From assembly GCF_002482975.1 (NCBI RefSeq), contig NZ_DLHA01000058.1, positions 311,187 through 325,088 on the forward strand: a DNA stretch of 13,902 nucleotides, read 5' to 3'. Positions 13,313 to 13,902 of this stretch are shown one piece after another. Numbering within the stretch: the stretch's first letter is position 1; every line of letters starts with the position of its first letter. A program made the position numbers and the translations under genes. The DNA comes from Flavobacterium sp. UBA7680. GTDB taxonomy: Bacteria; Bacteroidota; Bacteroidia; Flavobacteriales; Flavobacteriaceae. The notes beneath the pieces were generated by a model. That model was given only the letters and a program-made list of their open reading frames with translations. It ran no database searches and was not told the DNA's origin.

Positions 13313-13362
13313 CTTATGCCACCTGAGTTATAAAAAATAAATCAAAATTAAATATATAAAAA

Positions 13363-13902
13363 ATGGGTAAAATAATCGGAATTGACTTAGGTACGACGAA
13401 CTCTTGTGTTTCTGTAATGGAAGGTAACGAAGCAGTTGTTATCCCTAACGCAGAAGGAAAAAGAACTACACCATCTATCATCGCTTTTGTTGAAGGTGGA
13501 GAAATTAAAGTGGGTGATCCTGCAAAAAGACAAGCGGTAACGAATCCTACAAAAACGATTGCTTCTATTAAACGTTTTATGGGACACACTTTTGCTGAAA
13601 CTCAAGAAGAGGCAAAAAGAGTTCCTTACAGTGTTGTAAAAGGTGACAACAATACGCCACGTGTGGATATTGACGGTCGTTTATACACTGCTCAAGAATT
13701 GTCTGCAATGACACTTCAAAAAATGAAAAAAACTGCTGAAGACTATTTAGGTCAAACTGTAACTGAAGCAGTTATTACTGTTCCTGCTTACTTTAACGAT
13801 GCACAACGTCAAGCTACTAAAGAAGCTGGTGAAATTGCTGGTCTTAAAGTTATGCGTATCATCAACGAGCCAACTGCTGCTGCACTTGCTTACGGATTAG
13901 AT
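13363..13902 (+). CDS. dnaK: Molecular chaperone DnaK (Hsp70), 5' part
   Basis: The first 180 residues of DnaK; the gene runs off the right edge, leaving most of the protein (usually about 630 residues) outside. This portion is the N-terminal half of the ATPase domain. Visible are the phosphate-1 loop IGIDLGTTNSCVSV (5-18), Lys70 in SIKRFMG (the catalytic lysine position), VPAYFNDAQRQAT (140-152) and INEPTAAALAYG (167-178). DnaK binds exposed hydrophobic peptides in an ATP-driven cycle with DnaJ and GrpE in the cytoplasm. The start is fixed by the conserved MGKIIGIDLG and the A-rich leader; no Shine-Dalgarno is seen, as is usual in Bacteroidota. It is the only plus-strand gene here and has an elaborate upstream region with a sigma-54-like element. 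Codon use is more biased than its neighbours, as expected for a highly expressed gene. Confidence 0.99.
   Translation, partial: MGKIIGIDLGTTNSCVSVMEGNEAVVIPNAEGKRTTPSIIAFVEGGEIKVGDPAKRQAVTNPTKTIASIKRFMGHTFAETQEEAKRVPYSVVKGDNNTPRVDIDGRLYTAQELSAMTLQKMKKTAEDYLGQTVTEAVITVPAYFNDAQRQATKEAGEIAGLKVMRIINEPTAAALAYGLD

Larger units (their letters stand above)
13019..13362. other. 344-bp divergent intergenic region before dnaK
   Basis: No gene lies here. From left to right it holds an AT-rich stretch that should carry the HEAT-gene promoter, the structured RNA (13101-13180), the TGTCA/TGACA cluster, the inverted pair TTGTGCCAA/TTGGCACAA (13254-13262 and 13297-13305), and the -24/-12 element. A direct repeat CTTATGCCA occurs at 13201-13209 and 13313-13321, flanking the whole box cluster. 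Confidence 0.8.

Noticed and set aside
13314..13605. Two open frames on the minus strand across the start of dnaK
   Set aside because: They overlap the unmistakable dnaK coding sequence on the plus strand and show no protein family features.

Overview
The window is AT-rich and looks like a chromosomal piece of a Flavobacterium-type member of the Bacteroidota. Support comes from the protein signatures, the A-rich sequences before start codons with almost no Shine-Dalgarno, several promoters close to the Bacteroidota pattern TTTG-N19-21-TAnnTTTG, palindromic intergenic repeats of a kind I remember from flavobacterial genomes, and a probable Flavo-1 structured RNA upstream of dnaK. I see no transposase, phage, integrase or CRISPR array.

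Sixteen genes lie on the minus strand (positions 24-13018). One partial gene, dnaK, lies on the plus strand at the right edge and runs out of the window. Reading the minus-strand genes in their own direction, from right to left: a HEAT-like protein and an 85-residue membrane protein (12084-13018) look like small accessory genes. Next come a CPA1-type Na+/H+ antiporter (10724-12013), an outer-membrane barrel protein and a saccharopine-dehydrogenase-like oxidoreductase (8905-10649, 20 bp apart), ending at a clear hairpin terminator.

Then follows a compact probable operon (6630-8758): an AhpD-like carboxymuconolactone decarboxylase-family protein, a DGPF/YciI-family protein, and an ECF sigma factor with a long C-terminal extension of the ECF42 type. 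After it comes a thioesterase - lipoprotein - MscS channel set with gaps of 12 and 19 bp (4799-6503), and an exported alpha/beta hydrolase with its own promoter (3699-4691). A 30-bp-arm palindromic repeat follows, then a DUF1398 - ThuA-like - mercaptopyruvate sulfurtransferase set with gaps of 11-12 bp (1451-3564). A second repeat element with about 25-bp inverted ends follows, then a ModF-like tandem ABC ATPase with a degenerate first half (24-1265).

The 344-bp gap before dnaK is the richest non-coding stretch. It holds the structured RNA, five TGTCA/TGACA pentamers including two perfect 7-bp inverted pairs, and a -24/-12 (sigma-54-like) element about 50 bp before the dnaK start. I found no clearly new defence or biosynthetic system. 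The best leads are the ECF42-DGPF-AhpD operon, the dnaK control region and the two structured repeats.
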